Shown here one piece after another: positions 8,147 through 21,464 of a stretch of DNA of 64,000 bases. The position numbers were made by a program, and so were the translations under genes. The stretch covers positions 40,743 to 104,742 of the forward strand of contig QIBA01000055.1 of NCBI GenBank assembly GCA_003225175.1. The letters run 5' to 3'. Within the stretch, counting starts at the first letter, position 1; each line of letters opens with the position of its first letter. The notes under the pieces were generated by a model. The model did not search any database and was not told the DNA's origin. It saw only the letters and a list, made by a program, of their open reading frames with translations. This DNA is from Acidobacteriota bacterium. Lineage in GTDB: Bacteria > Acidobacteriota > Terriglobia > Terriglobales > Acidobacteriaceae.

Positions 8147-9904
8147 CTGAAGACACAAATTGCCACGCTAGCTCTCCCGGCGAGAACCGCGCTTTTCGCA
8201 TTGGTTGTTCTTGGGCTGCCATCCACGGTAACGGCGCAAACACGCGAGACGCTGCAGTTTATCGGTCCGTCACAGCTTGATTCCGTAGCTGCCACGGCGA
8301 TTTCATCCGATGACCTGCGAGTGAGTCCGCACCCTGATGCCGACGCCGATCTAGCAGGAATCAGCAAGGGTCCCGGTTCCGCGTCGGTCCCACTGGTCAC
8401 CGCTCCGCAATCCATCTCGCCTTCTGTGAGGAATATCGGGCTGGCCTTCAGGGGGCTCACCCACCGTGACCAGCGATTTGCGGGTACTGGTGCTTACGCC
8501 AATTCCCAATTCAGTACGGAGCCACCCGACGCTGGGTTGGCCGTGGGCAACGGATTCGTGCTCCAGACCGTGAACGCAGCGCTCGCGATTTATGACGCCC
8601 GCACGGGAACGCTCCGGCAGGGGCCAACTGCGCTGAATCAGTTCTTCCGCTTAAAGCCGGAGATCACGCGACCCTCTGGAACGTATGGCGATTTCACCAG
8701 TGACCCACGTGCTTACTACGACGCGCAACTGCAGCGTTGGTTTCTGAGCGCGGTGACCATTGCTACAAATCCGCAGACCGGAGAGTTGGCTGCTCCCACC
8801 GGCTTGCTGATCGCCGTTTCGGAAACGAATGATCCGACGCAGGCCTGGAAGATCTACGCCATCGATACGACGAGCCATGGCGCTGAAGGCTGCCCATGCT
8901 TTGGAGATCAGCCGGTGATCGGCGCAGATGCGAATGGGCTATTCATCAGCACGAACGCATTCAGCCTTCATGAAGGTTTTGCCGGCGTTCAGATCTATGC
9001 GCTGTCCAAACACGTTCTAGCCGCTGGCGCCATGCCCCCGGTTGTGCACTGGAACAATCCCAAGCTGGCGGGCGGATTTGCCTTCAGCGTGCAGCCCTCG
9101 ATCCGCTCGTCATTAGCTCCTGACGATTCGGCAAATGGGGTCGAGTACTTCACCAGCGTGGCAGATATCAGGAACATGCTCGACCGCCGAATCGCAGTCT
9201 GGGCAATCAGCAACACGGCTTCACTAGTCAACGAAACGCCGGCTCTCAAGTTGCGCGTCTTGATGGTAGGGAGCCAGCCTTTTGGCGTGCCGCCTGACGC
9301 AGCTCAGAAATCCGGAGAAACTCGGCTGGGTAGTCTGCTTTCGGAGAAAACCGAATACATAGCCACGAACGACCAGCGCATGCAGCAGGGTGTGTACGCG
9401 GATGGCAAACTCTGGTCGGCACTGACCACAATGGTTGCGGTTGGCGATGACCCCAGTCCACATGCGGGGATTGCCTATTTCGTGCTCGATCCTTCTGTCT
9501 CAAGCGACGGAGCCATTCGAGCGGATGTAGTCAAGCAAGGATACTTAGCTGTCGCGAATGCCGATCTGTTCCACCCAGCGATGGCAGTTCGTCCGAATGG
9601 TGAAGGAGCGATTGCGTTTACTCTGAGCGGCACCGAGCACCACCCCAGCTCCGCGTTTGCCATGCTCAGCCACAATGGCATCGGGAACGTACAAATCGTG
9701 GCTGCTGGTGCTGCTCCTAACGATGGCTTCAGCGGATACCAGTATTTTGGCGGCGGTGGCTCAGGGCGAACCGGGGATTACTCGGCCGCCACCGTCGATG
9801 AACACGGCTCCATCTGGATAGCTTCGGAATACATCCCCTTGGGGCATCGAACTCTCCTGGCAAACTGGGGAACCTTCGTCGCACAGATCATTCCGGGAAG
9901 ATAG
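8147..9904 (+). CDS. Secreted protein of unknown function, probable CTG start
   Basis: The frame is open from about 8138. The first usual start codon (TTG 8201) falls inside a hydrophobic stretch. A CTG at 8147, five bases after AGAGG, would begin (M)KTQIATLALPARTALFA, continuing through VVLGLPSTVTAQ. That is a complete signal peptide with a lysine at position 2, so a CTG start is preferred. The mature protein (about 555 residues) has motifs such as PPDAGLAVGNGFVLQTVN, YYDAQLQRWFLSAV and GDYSAATVDEHGSIWIASEY. These suggest a beta-propeller-like secreted protein of a type common in acidobacteria. No catalytic motif was recognised and no function is proposed. Confidence 0.7.
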   Translation: MKTQIATLALPARTALFALVVLGLPSTVTAQTRETLQFIGPSQLDSVAATAISSDDLRVSPHPDADADLAGISKGPGSASVPLVTAPQSISPSVRNIGLAFRGLTHRDQRFAGTGAYANSQFSTEPPDAGLAVGNGFVLQTVNAALAIYDARTGTLRQGPTALNQFFRLKPEITRPSGTYGDFTSDPRAYYDAQLQRWFLSAVTIATNPQTGELAAPTGLLIAVSETNDPTQAWKIYAIDTTSHGAEGCPCFGDQPVIGADANGLFISTNAFSLHEGFAGVQIYALSKHVLAAGAMPPVVHWNNPKLAGGFAFSVQPSIRSSLAPDDSANGVEYFTSVADIRNMLDRRIAVWAISNTASLVNETPALKLRVLMVGSQPFGVPPDAAQKSGETRLGSLLSEKTEYIATNDQRMQQGVYADGKLWSALTTMVAVGDDPSPHAGIAYFVLDPSVSSDGAIRADVVKQGYLAVANADLFHPAMAVRPNGEGAIAFTLSGTEHHPSSAFAMLSHNGIGNVQIVAAGAAPNDGFSGYQYFGGGGSGRTGDYSAATVDEHGSIWIASEYIPLGHRTLLANWGTFVAQIIPGR

Positions 9905-10009
9905 TCCCTCCTTCCGCTCTAGTTCCAGCTCCTTCCGTTGAGGACGTCACATATCAAGTCCCCGACTCTCGTCCTTCCGTACAATGTTCTCTTTCCAAGG
10001 ATCTGCCGA

Positions 10010-11770
10010 ATGAAGACTCTCACCGCAATGATTTTGCTAGCCTCCTGCCTTTATGCCCAACAACCCTCGCCGAAAGCTGCATCACAGGCTTCTGGCGACA
10101 CCGCGTTCCGCAAACTTGCGGATAGATATTTCGACGAGGTGTATTTCAAGTTCAATCCTACGCAAGGAACTGCGGCCGGCTTCCATCAGTACGACTCTCA
10201 ATTCGAGGATCTTTCTTCGCAAACCATTGGCACCCAGGTTGGAGCGTTGCACCGATTCCGGGCTCTGTTTGATCAAGTCGATCCGGGAGAGTTGTCTCCA
10301 GAAGCAAGAGTGGACCGTGACTTGCTCATTTCGAACATCATGAGCACGCTGTTAGCGCTAGAGAAGATTCGCCCGTGGGAATTGAATCCAGACATTTACT
10401 CCAGTTCTACCGCCGCCAGCGCATTTACGATCATGAGCCGCAAGTTTGCTCCTGCTGACGAGCGTCTCAAAGCGCTGGCGGAACGCGAGCAGAAGATGCC
10501 GGCGCTGCTCGATGAAGCGCGGCAGAACTTGAAGAATCCGCCGCGTATCTATACGGAAGTCGCGCTCGAACAGATGCCCGGCATCATCGGATTTTTTCAG
10601 AAGGATGTACCCGCAGCTTTTGTCGACGCAAAAGATCCTGCGACCAAGCAGGCATTCGATAAGGCTAATTCTGAACTAATTGCTGCGCTCCAGAAATACG
10701 AGCAGTACGTGAAGACTGAGGTGCTGCCGCATTCCAGCGGTGACTTCAAGATCGGGGCGGACAATTACCGCAAAAAACTTCTCTACGATGAGATGGTCGA
10801 TACGCCGCTGGATCGTCTGCTGGAAATCGGCACTGCCGACCTGAAGAAGAATCAAGAAGAATTCAAACGAGTAGCGGCTGAGATCGATCCAAAGAAAACT
10901 CCAAGACAGATTCTCGAAGAGCTCGAGAGTGACCACCCTGCCTCGAATCAGCTTCTGCAGTCATTTCGCGATACTTTCAGCAGCCTGCGCAGTTTCATCC
11001 AGCAGAAGCATATTATTACCATTCCATCACCGGTACTTCCTACGCTGGAAGAAACCCCTCCCTTTGCGCGAGCGCTGACTACAGCCTCAATGGACACACC
11101 GGGTCCGTATGAGACCGTAGCGAAAGAGGCCTATTTCAATGTCACGCTTCCCGAAGCCAATTGGCCGAAGGAACAGGTTGATGACTATCTGAGTGGCTTC
11201 AACCGGGGAACAATTATCAGCACAGCAGTACATGAGACGTATCCCGGCCATTACGTCCAATTCCTCTGGATGAAAGATGCTCCTTCCAAAGTACGCAAGC
11301 TACTCGGGTCGGGCACGAACGCGGAAGGATGGGCGCACTACTGCGAGCAGATGATGCTCGATGAGGGCTACGGACAGTCTGGCGCGGGGGGGCGCAACGA
11401 GCGCGAAGCAAAGATGCTGAGGCTCGGACAGCTTCAGGACGCGCTTCTGCGAAATGCGCGTTTCATTGTGGGAATCAAGATGCATACCGGGAAGATGACC
11501 TTCGATGAAGCCAAAGATTTCTTCGTGACGGAAGGCTATCAAGTGCGCTCCGTGGCAGAAAAGGAAGCCAAGCGCGGCACCAGCGATCCAACTTACCTCG
11601 TGTACACGCTCGGGAAGCTCCAAATAATGAAGCTACGCGACGATTACCGGAAGATGAAGGGCGATCAGTTTAACCTGGAAGAGTTCCACAATGCATTCAT
11701 GCGGCAGGGATTCCCGCCGATCAAAATCGTTCGCCAGGCGCTGTTGGGAAATGATTCGCCGGCGTTATAG
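10010..11770 (+). CDS. DUF885 family protein (HETYPGH putative metallopeptidase), likely lipoprotein
   Basis: 586 residues from ATG 10010, with AAGGAT 8 bases upstream. The N-terminus MKTLTAMILLASCLYAQ contains LASC, a possible lipobox, so the protein may be lipid-anchored; otherwise it is secreted. The body matches the DUF885 pattern. It starts with DRYFDEVYFKFNPTQGTAAGFH and has the hallmark VHETYPGHYVQF near residue 405. EGWAHYCEQMMLDEGYG follows, and the two together supply HExxxGH and a downstream glutamate as in zinc peptidases. Family members are thought to be metallopeptidases, but the substrate is unknown. An upstream in-frame start at 9938 would add 24 residues without signal-peptide character. 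Confidence 0.88.
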   Translation: MKTLTAMILLASCLYAQQPSPKAASQASGDTAFRKLADRYFDEVYFKFNPTQGTAAGFHQYDSQFEDLSSQTIGTQVGALHRFRALFDQVDPGELSPEARVDRDLLISNIMSTLLALEKIRPWELNPDIYSSSTAASAFTIMSRKFAPADERLKALAEREQKMPALLDEARQNLKNPPRIYTEVALEQMPGIIGFFQKDVPAAFVDAKDPATKQAFDKANSELIAALQKYEQYVKTEVLPHSSGDFKIGADNYRKKLLYDEMVDTPLDRLLEIGTADLKKNQEEFKRVAAEIDPKKTPRQILEELESDHPASNQLLQSFRDTFSSLRSFIQQKHIITIPSPVLPTLEETPPFARALTTASMDTPGPYETVAKEAYFNVTLPEANWPKEQVDDYLSGFNRGTIISTAVHETYPGHYVQFLWMKDAPSKVRKLLGSGTNAEGWAHYCEQMMLDEGYGQSGAGGRNEREAKMLRLGQLQDALLRNARFIVGIKMHTGKMTFDEAKDFFVTEGYQVRSVAEKEAKRGTSDPTYLVYTLGKLQIMKLRDDYRKMKGDQFNLEEFHNAFMRQGFPPIKIVRQALLGNDSPAL

Positions 11771-11867
11771 CGGACATAAAGCGCGAAGCTGCACTTCAGG
11801 GCGATAATCGGAGAAGGCGCGGCACTCCTCTAGCCCTTCTATGAGATGACCCGCGTGGGCGCTGGTG

Positions 11868-13405
11868 CTACGACAAGCGATCATAAATCGATGCTATCTT
11901 GCGCAAACGACTCGCAATATCCTCAGTCAATCGTTCGCCGCGAAACCGCCAGCGCCAATTGCCTGTCGCGGTGCCCGGAACATTCATGCGCGCTTGTGCT
12001 CCCTCGCCCAGCACATCCTGGAGCGGAAACACAACGGTGTCGGCGACCGATGCCATCAGGCTCCTAATGAATACCCAATTGATCGGTTCAGAAATCCCAG
12101 TATCGTCGTAGCCGAGGTAAGTGCGGGTGAACTGGCGTTCTTTGCGAATGTCTTCTTCGGTGCGAATACTTCCCTCGCCCGGCTTGGAAGTCCACCAGCC
12201 AATGACGGTGTCGTTGTCGTGGGTTCCTGTGTACGCGACGAGGTTTCGAGGGTAATTATGCGGGCGAAAGCTTGGACCCTGAGGATCGTTCCCAAATGCG
12301 AACTGGAGAATCGCCATTCCGGGAAATCCGAAGCGCTCGCGAATCGCTTCGACTTCTGGCGTAATCACCCCAAGATTTTCGGCCAGAATCGGGAGACATT
12401 CCAGTTTTGCTTCGAGAACGGCAAATAGTTCGGCACCCGGCCCTTTTACCCATTTCCCATTCTGGGCGGTCCTTTCGCCGGCTGGAACCTCCCAGTAGGC
12501 CTCAAATCCTCGGAAGTGATCCACGCGCAGCATGTCGAACATACTGAAAGCAGCGCGGAAGCGCTTGATCCACCAGGAATATTCGTCCGCAGCCATACGC
12601 TCCCAGTGGTAAATGGGATTGCCCCAGAGCTGACCGGTCGCGCTGAAATAATCTGGTGGGACACCGGCAACTTTGGTCGGACCGCCATGACTATCGAGGT
12701 GAAAATACTCGGGCTGAGCCCATACATCGGCACTGTCGTGCGCAACATAGATGGGAAGATCCCCCATCATGTGGATCCTCTTCTGTCCGCAGTATTCCTT
12801 CAATGAATTCCACTGTTCGAAGAAGACAAACTGCAGAAATTCTTGTTCGCCGATTTGCAAGGCGAGTTCTTTGCGGGCACGCTGCACAGCCGCCGGCTTG
12901 CGCGAGACCAATTCGGGATCCCACTTGGGCCAAGCCACACCTCCAACTTTGTCCTTCAATGCTCGAAAGAGCGCGTAGTCGGCCAGCCAATCGCGTTCTG
13001 CCTCGACGAATTGCGCGAACTCCTGCTGTCGATGCTGAGGTGCACCGCTCCGGAACTCGGCAAAGGCCTTGCTGAGCTTCCCCTGCTTGAATTGATTGAC
13101 GCGCTCGTACTCCACCTGCTCGCGGGAAAACTCGGGTAGGGCGTCGATGTCCCGCGCATCGAGCAATCCTTCATCGGCCAACCGAGAAAGACTAATCAGG
13201 GCGGGATTACCGGCAAAAGCTGAGAAGCACTGATATGGCGAATCGCCATAACCAGTCGGTCCGAGAGGAAGCATCTGCCAGATCGACTGACCGGAATCTG
13301 CGAGGAAATCGGCGAACTCATACGCAACTGGACCTAAGTCGCCAATACCGAATGGTCCCGGCAGTGACGTTGGGTGCAGGAGAATCCCACTCGATCTAGG
13401 GAAGC

Positions 13406-13409
<4 letters not shown>
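11868..13409 (-). CDS. malQ: 4-alpha-glucanotransferase (amylomaltase)
   Basis: 513 residues of the GH77 family. Typical sequences are SSGILLHPTSLPGPFGIGDLG at the N-terminus, the nucleophile region LRVDHFRGFEAYW, the acid/base region AENLGVITPEVEAIR and YTGTHDNDT. It transfers maltooligosaccharide segments during glycogen or maltodextrin turnover. A GTG at 13409 overlaps the stop codon of treS-mak by four bases (GTGA), giving translational coupling. A longer in-frame start at 13460 lies inside treS-mak and is less likely. Confidence 0.93.
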
Positions 13410-16738
<3,329 letters not shown>

Positions 16739-17156
16739 CCAAGTCTCTCAATATGCAAACCTAGTAGGATGCGCCCTGAATGCCAAGGTCTGCATTCAGG
16801 AACACGCCGCAGGTCTCAGCCTCAATCTGAACCGCCTTGATCCCAACGAAAACAGACAGTCTGCGCCGCCTAAGGACCGGTCCAAAGGGCAAGCCTCGAC
16901 TCTGGCACGTGTTGGCAATTTGTAAAATCTTTCTGAGCTGTCGACTTTTGCACCCCGATCGCGTCAATATGCTGGAAACGCCCATCTCGGGAAATGCTCG
17001 ACAGCGCTCAGTTCCGACATTTAGCATTTAGAGATCCCCTGGAAGCCTGAAACGCCTTGGCTTCTGTTCGTGCAGAGCTGGCCAAGCTGACGCATTCTTA
17101 AGTGGTTATGATCGTAGAAGAAAGTATTCTTGGTCCTGTCGACATATTTGAGGGCT
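16739..17156. other. Intergenic region between treS-mak and the efflux operon
   Basis: About 420 bases between divergent genes with no convincing coding sequence. It should hold the promoters of both units, but no clear -35/-10 pair was recognised. A sigma-54-like string TGGCACGTGTTGGCA at 16903-16917 has the wrong spacing between the GG and GC elements and is not accepted. Confidence 0.4.
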
Positions 17157-18260
17157 ATGCATGTGTTAACGGCAAATCGTTCCTTCCTGGCTTTAGCGGG
17201 CTTTCTCGCACTATCCAACCTGATCGGCTGTAGCGGAAAACAACAAAGGGCCCAGGGACCTCCGCCCGCGATGCCCGTGAAAGTTCTCCAGGTAACCAAC
17301 CAGCCGGTCACTGACTGGTCGGAGTACGTTTCCATGCTCAAGTCGCGCGATTCGGCGAACATAAGTCCGCAGGTGGAAGGTGTGATCACCAAGATCTTTG
17401 TGCACTCCGGTGAGCGGGTCAATTCGGGCGCTGCTCTGATCCAGATCGATCCGCTGAAGCAAGAAGCGACGGTTCGCAACCAGCAGGCCAGCACTGCTGC
17501 TCAGGAAGCAAATCTGAAATGGGCACAGCAGCAGTATGACCGTAACTCGCAGCTTGCCGCGGCCGGCGTGATCAGCAAGCAGGAGCTGGATCAATCGCGC
17601 GCCAACCTCGATGCCGCCAAGGCCCAGCTCGCCGCCCTGCAAGCTGGAGTGAACGAGCAGGAGACGCAGCTCCGCTATTTCAAAGTGGTCGCACCGATGT
17701 CCGGCATGATCGGAGACATTCCGGTGCACGTCGGAGATCGCGTTACAACCTCCACGCTTCTGACTACAGTCGACAAGCCTGGAAACCTTGAAGCTTACGT
17801 GCAGGTGCCAGTGGAACGTGCGGCCGATCTCAAAATGGGAAAGGAAGTTCAGATCCTCGATACCGATGGGAACAAGATCGCTCAAGGAAAAATTACGTTC
17901 ATCTCTCCGCAAGTAGACAGCATGACCCAGACTATCCTGGCAAAAGCCACAGTTCCCAACGACAACGGCCTGCTCCGTACCGCCCAGGCGGTGCACGCGC
18001 GCGTGCAGTGGGGAACTCATCCGGGCATTGAGATACCTGTTCTGGCTGCCTCTCGTATTGGAGGACAGTTCTTCGTGTACGTAGCCGAAGGTAGCGGTGG
18101 GAAGAGCGTCGCTCATCAACGGCAGATCAGAGTGGGCCCGATGAACGGCAATAACTATGTGGTAACCGATGGATTGAAACCAGGGGACAAAGTTATCGTG
18201 TCGGATACGCAAATGCTGGCAGATGGCATGCCAGTTAACGCCCAGATCCAGGGAAGTTAG
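17157..18260 (+). CDS. RND efflux periplasmic adaptor (membrane fusion lipoprotein)
   Basis: 367 residues from ATG 17157. The N-terminus ends in LSNLIGCSGK, a lipobox with C28 as probable lipidation site. A biotinyl-lipoyl-like half-motif (VEGVITKIFVHSGERVNSGA), a coiled-coil hairpin at about 100-165 rich in Gln, Ala and Leu, and the second lipoyl half (APMSGMIGDIPVHVGDRV) follow in order, as in AcrA/MexE. The protein links the inner-membrane pump encoded 9 bases downstream to an outer-membrane channel. No TolC-type gene is in the operon. An upstream GTG at 17130 would add nine residues ahead of the signal peptide and is less likely. Confidence 0.92.
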   Translation: MHVLTANRSFLALAGFLALSNLIGCSGKQQRAQGPPPAMPVKVLQVTNQPVTDWSEYVSMLKSRDSANISPQVEGVITKIFVHSGERVNSGAALIQIDPLKQEATVRNQQASTAAQEANLKWAQQQYDRNSQLAAAGVISKQELDQSRANLDAAKAQLAALQAGVNEQETQLRYFKVVAPMSGMIGDIPVHVGDRVTTSTLLTTVDKPGNLEAYVQVPVERAADLKMGKEVQILDTDGNKIAQGKITFISPQVDSMTQTILAKATVPNDNGLLRTAQAVHARVQWGTHPGIEIPVLAASRIGGQFFVYVAEGSGGKSVAHQRQIRVGPMNGNNYVVTDGLKPGDKVIVSDTQMLADGMPVNAQIQGS

Positions 18261-18269
18261 GCGAGGTAT

Positions 18270-21200
18270 ATGTTCGTCGATTTCTTCATCAAGCGGCCGA
18301 TCTTCGCTACGGTATGCGCTCTGCTCATCATTCTTGGCGGAGCCGTTTCGATTCCGACGCTCCCTATCGCGCAGTTCCCTAATCTCGCGCCACCTACGGT
18401 GCAAGTCGGCGCTTTTTACAACGGCGCGAGCGCGCAGACGGTCGAGACCTCGGTTACGACGCCACTTGAGCAAGCCATCAACGGTGTCGAAGGCATGAAA
18501 TACATGACTTCAACGAGCGGCAACGACGGCAGCAGCGGCATCAGCGTTGTCTTCGATCTCAATCGTGACGTCGACCTTGCTGCCGTGGACGTGCAGAACC
18601 GCGTGAATCAAGCTCTTGGCCGCATGCCGAACGAAGTAAAGACCACCGGCGTAAGTGTAGTAAAAGCGACCAACAACTTCGTCTTCGGAGCCGGCTTTTA
18701 CGCCGAAAACAATCGGTACGACAGCCTTTTCATCAGCAACTATCTCGATATTTACGTGCGCGACGCTCTCAAGCGCATAAAAGGAGTTGGACAGGTATTC
18801 ATCTTTGGTGAGCGCAAGTACGCAATGCGTGTATGGCTCGATCCAGTGCGCATGGCTAGTCGCCAGCTCACAGCTAGCGATGTAGTCAGCGCGCTTGCCG
18901 AACAGAACGTTCAGGTAGCCGCTGGGGCTGTAGGACAGGCGCCCGCACCACCGAACCAAGCTTTTGAAATCAGCGTACGCGCAGTGGGACGGCTGACTGA
19001 ACCTTCGGAATTCGAGAACATCATTCTGAAGACTGCGAATGACGGAACCATTGTCCGGCTGAAGGACGTCGGGCACGCCGAACTCGGGGCTGAGAGCTAC
19101 GGTTCCGGACTGCGGTTCAATGGATATCCCGCAGTGGGCGTCGGAGTCACATACAACGTTGCTTTCGATACGACGAATGTGGTCGCGGACTCCATTAAAG
19201 ACGTTGTTACAACCCTGCTCGAAGCCATTGCGCTGGTGATCATCGTCATATTCGTGTTTCTGCAGGATTGGCGCTCCACTGTTATTCCGTCGGTCACGAT
19301 TCCAGTGTCCCTGGTCGGCACTTTCATCTTCGTCAAGGCGCTGGGCTTCTCCATCAATACGCTAACGCTCTTTGGCATCACCTTGGCGACTGGTCTGGTG
19401 GTGGATGATGCGATCGTGGTCATCGAGAATGTTCAGCGACACATCTCAGAAGGAATCACCGAAGCCCACAACGCGGCCTCAGTGGCAATGAGCGAAGTGG
19501 CCGGCGCGGTTGTAGCGACGTCCCTGGTGCTCGTCTCGGTGTTCGTGCCGGTGGCATTCTTTCCCGGAACTACCGGAATCATGTTCCGGCAATTCGCGCT
19601 TACGATCGCTTTCTCGGTATCGATCTCGGCGTTCAACGCTCTAACGCTTACGCCTGCACTATCGGCGCTGATGCTCGGCCGTCATACTGGGGAATCTGAT
19701 CGCGGGATCTTTGGGCTGTTCAACCGTGGGGTGCACAAGACGACAAACGCCTATCGCGACACCTTGAAACATCTTATTCCGCTCAGATGGGCGGTTGTAC
19801 TCGTCTTCCTTGCCGGTTTGGCATTTACATACTGGTATTACCAACGCGTGCCCCGCGGGTTTGTTCCGCAGGAAGATCAGGGCTGGTTCATGGTGCTCAT
19901 CCAGTGTCCACCGGGCGCTTCGATCGAGTACACGGAGAATATTGCGAAGCAAGTGGAAGTCGAGATGATGAAGCAAAAGGAGATCATTGGCAGTTTCGCC
20001 GTGTCCGGATTCAGCTTCGGCGGTTCCGCATCCAATCGCGGCATGGTGTTCGGAACGTTTGCTCCGCTGGCGGAGCGTAGAGGCTCACAGCATGCTGCTG
20101 ACGCCGTGATCGCACGTTTACGCGGTCCGCTATTCGGCATCTCCGGCGCTATCGTGGTGCCGTTTGCTCCGCCATCCGTTAACGGCTTAGGAAATTTCGG
20201 CGGATTCCAATACATCCTGCAGGATGAAGGCGGCCACACGCCGGAGCAGCTTGGGCAGGTGGCCTACAAGGTGGTAGGCGCTGGTCGGGATCCAAAGAGC
20301 GGCCTGGCCGGACTGTTCACCAGCTATAGCGCAACCGATCCGCAATTTCTGGTGAGCATCGACCGTGAGAAGGCCAAGAGCCTGGGCGTGTCGCTCTCGC
20401 AGATTACGAATACGCTCCAGGTTTACATGGCATCGGTATATGTAAATGATTTTGACTTCAACAATCGCGCTTATCGTGTGTACGCACAGGCAGACACGAA
20501 GTGGCGCATGTCTCCGGATAATATGCGCCAGTTTTATGTGCGCTCCGATCGCGGAGGCATGATTCCACTCGCAGACATCGTCAAGATCGAACAGACCATC
20601 ACCCCACCAGTAATCAGTCACTATAACCTGTTCCGCTCAGTGGAAATCGACGGATCGGCCGCGCAAGGACAGAGTTCGGGCCAGGCGATCCAGAAGATGG
20701 AAGAACTCTCCAAGAAGCTTCTTCCACAGGGCTATAGCTTCGCCTGGACTGGATTGTCGCTCGAAGAAATTGAGTCGGGCAGTCAGGTGGTGATGCTGTT
20801 TGCTCTTGGCCTCCTCGTCGTCTATCTAACCTTGGCAGCCCAATATGAAAGCTGGTCGCTGCCTTTCATCGTGATTCTCGCTGTGCCGATGGCGATCCTG
20901 GGTGCCGTTTTGGCACAGTCGTTGCGAGGCCTGATCAATGACATCTATTGCCAGGTTGGACTCGTGATGCTGATCGGACTCTCCGGCAAAAATGCCATTC
21001 TGATCGTGGAATTCGCCGAGCAGTTGCGACAGCGTGGTCTCTCAATCACCGAGGCCGCCATTGAGGCAGCCCGCATTCGGCTGCGGCCCATATTGATGAC
21101 ATCATTTGCATTCATCCTAGGGGTGCTGCCACTGGTGCTCGCTACTGGCGCCGGTAAGAATGGACGTCAATCAGTCGGCACCACAGTGTTCGGAGGGATG

Positions 21201-21329
21201 CTAGCCGCAACCACGCTTAACTTACTCTTCATCCCGATTCTGTACGTGACCCTCAGGACCTTGCAAGAGCGGGGACGCGAACGCAAACCGCAACTCGTGG
21301 GAAGCGAAGAAGAGCGAGTAGCAGTCTAG
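18270..21329 (+). CDS. RND efflux transporter permease (AcrB/MexF, HAE1 family)
   Basis: 1019 residues, the full length of the HAE1 family. It starts MFVDFFIKRPIFATVCALL. The proton-relay aspartates lie in TGLVVDDAIVVIENV of transmembrane helix 4. Other hallmarks are TTPLEQAINGVEGM, GFVPQEDQGWF, and the C-terminal GLSGKNAILIVEFAEQL. It exports hydrophobic compounds by proton antiport as a trimer, together with the adaptor encoded 9 bases upstream. The substrate cannot be read from the sequence. It converges with the protease gene, with 135 bases between. Confidence 0.96.
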   Translation: MFVDFFIKRPIFATVCALLIILGGAVSIPTLPIAQFPNLAPPTVQVGAFYNGASAQTVETSVTTPLEQAINGVEGMKYMTSTSGNDGSSGISVVFDLNRDVDLAAVDVQNRVNQALGRMPNEVKTTGVSVVKATNNFVFGAGFYAENNRYDSLFISNYLDIYVRDALKRIKGVGQVFIFGERKYAMRVWLDPVRMASRQLTASDVVSALAEQNVQVAAGAVGQAPAPPNQAFEISVRAVGRLTEPSEFENIILKTANDGTIVRLKDVGHAELGAESYGSGLRFNGYPAVGVGVTYNVAFDTTNVVADSIKDVVTTLLEAIALVIIVIFVFLQDWRSTVIPSVTIPVSLVGTFIFVKALGFSINTLTLFGITLATGLVVDDAIVVIENVQRHISEGITEAHNAASVAMSEVAGAVVATSLVLVSVFVPVAFFPGTTGIMFRQFALTIAFSVSISAFNALTLTPALSALMLGRHTGESDRGIFGLFNRGVHKTTNAYRDTLKHLIPLRWAVVLVFLAGLAFTYWYYQRVPRGFVPQEDQGWFMVLIQCPPGASIEYTENIAKQVEVEMMKQKEIIGSFAVSGFSFGGSASNRGMVFGTFAPLAERRGSQHAADAVIARLRGPLFGISGAIVVPFAPPSVNGLGNFGGFQYILQDEGGHTPEQLGQVAYKVVGAGRDPKSGLAGLFTSYSATDPQFLVSIDREKAKSLGVSLSQITNTLQVYMASVYVNDFDFNNRAYRVYAQADTKWRMSPDNMRQFYVRSDRGGMIPLADIVKIEQTITPPVISHYNLFRSVEIDGSAAQGQSSGQAIQKMEELSKKLLPQGYSFAWTGLSLEEIESGSQVVMLFALGLLVVYLTLAAQYESWSLPFIVILAVPMAILGAVLAQSLRGLINDIYCQVGLVMLIGLSGKNAILIVEFAEQLRQRGLSITEAAIEAARIRLRPILMTSFAFILGVLPLVLATGAGKNGRQSVGTTVFGGMLAATTLNLLFIPILYVTLRTLQERGRERKPQLVGSEEERVAV

Positions 21330-21464
21330 GACAACCATTAACGCAAATCGCTTTAGGAAGGGACACGGATTTCATCCGCGCCTGGCCGAGGCGATTTTGA
21401 ACTTTTTGAGCGGCTACAGCCGCGTTTGGAGCCGCTCTCGGCTTTGATCCAACCCGCAATTGAT

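Noticed and set aside
16903..16917. Sigma-54-like sequence TGGCACGTGTTGGCA upstream of the efflux operon
   Set aside because: The GG and GC elements are nine rather than ten bases apart. Sigma-54 does not tolerate this well.
16761..17027. 88-codon minus-strand open frame upstream of treS-mak
   Set aside because: No recognisable motif, ribosome site or coding-like composition. It lies in a promoter-bearing intergenic region.
17211..18473. Long minus-strand open frame (420 codons) inside the efflux genes
   Set aside because: It is antisense to the clearly coding adaptor and pump genes and has no family features.
21409..21438. Hairpin GAGCGGCT/AGCCGCTC between the RND pump and protease genes
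   Set aside because: An 8-bp stem with a large loop and T-rich sequence on the wrong side. Not a convincing terminator for either gene.
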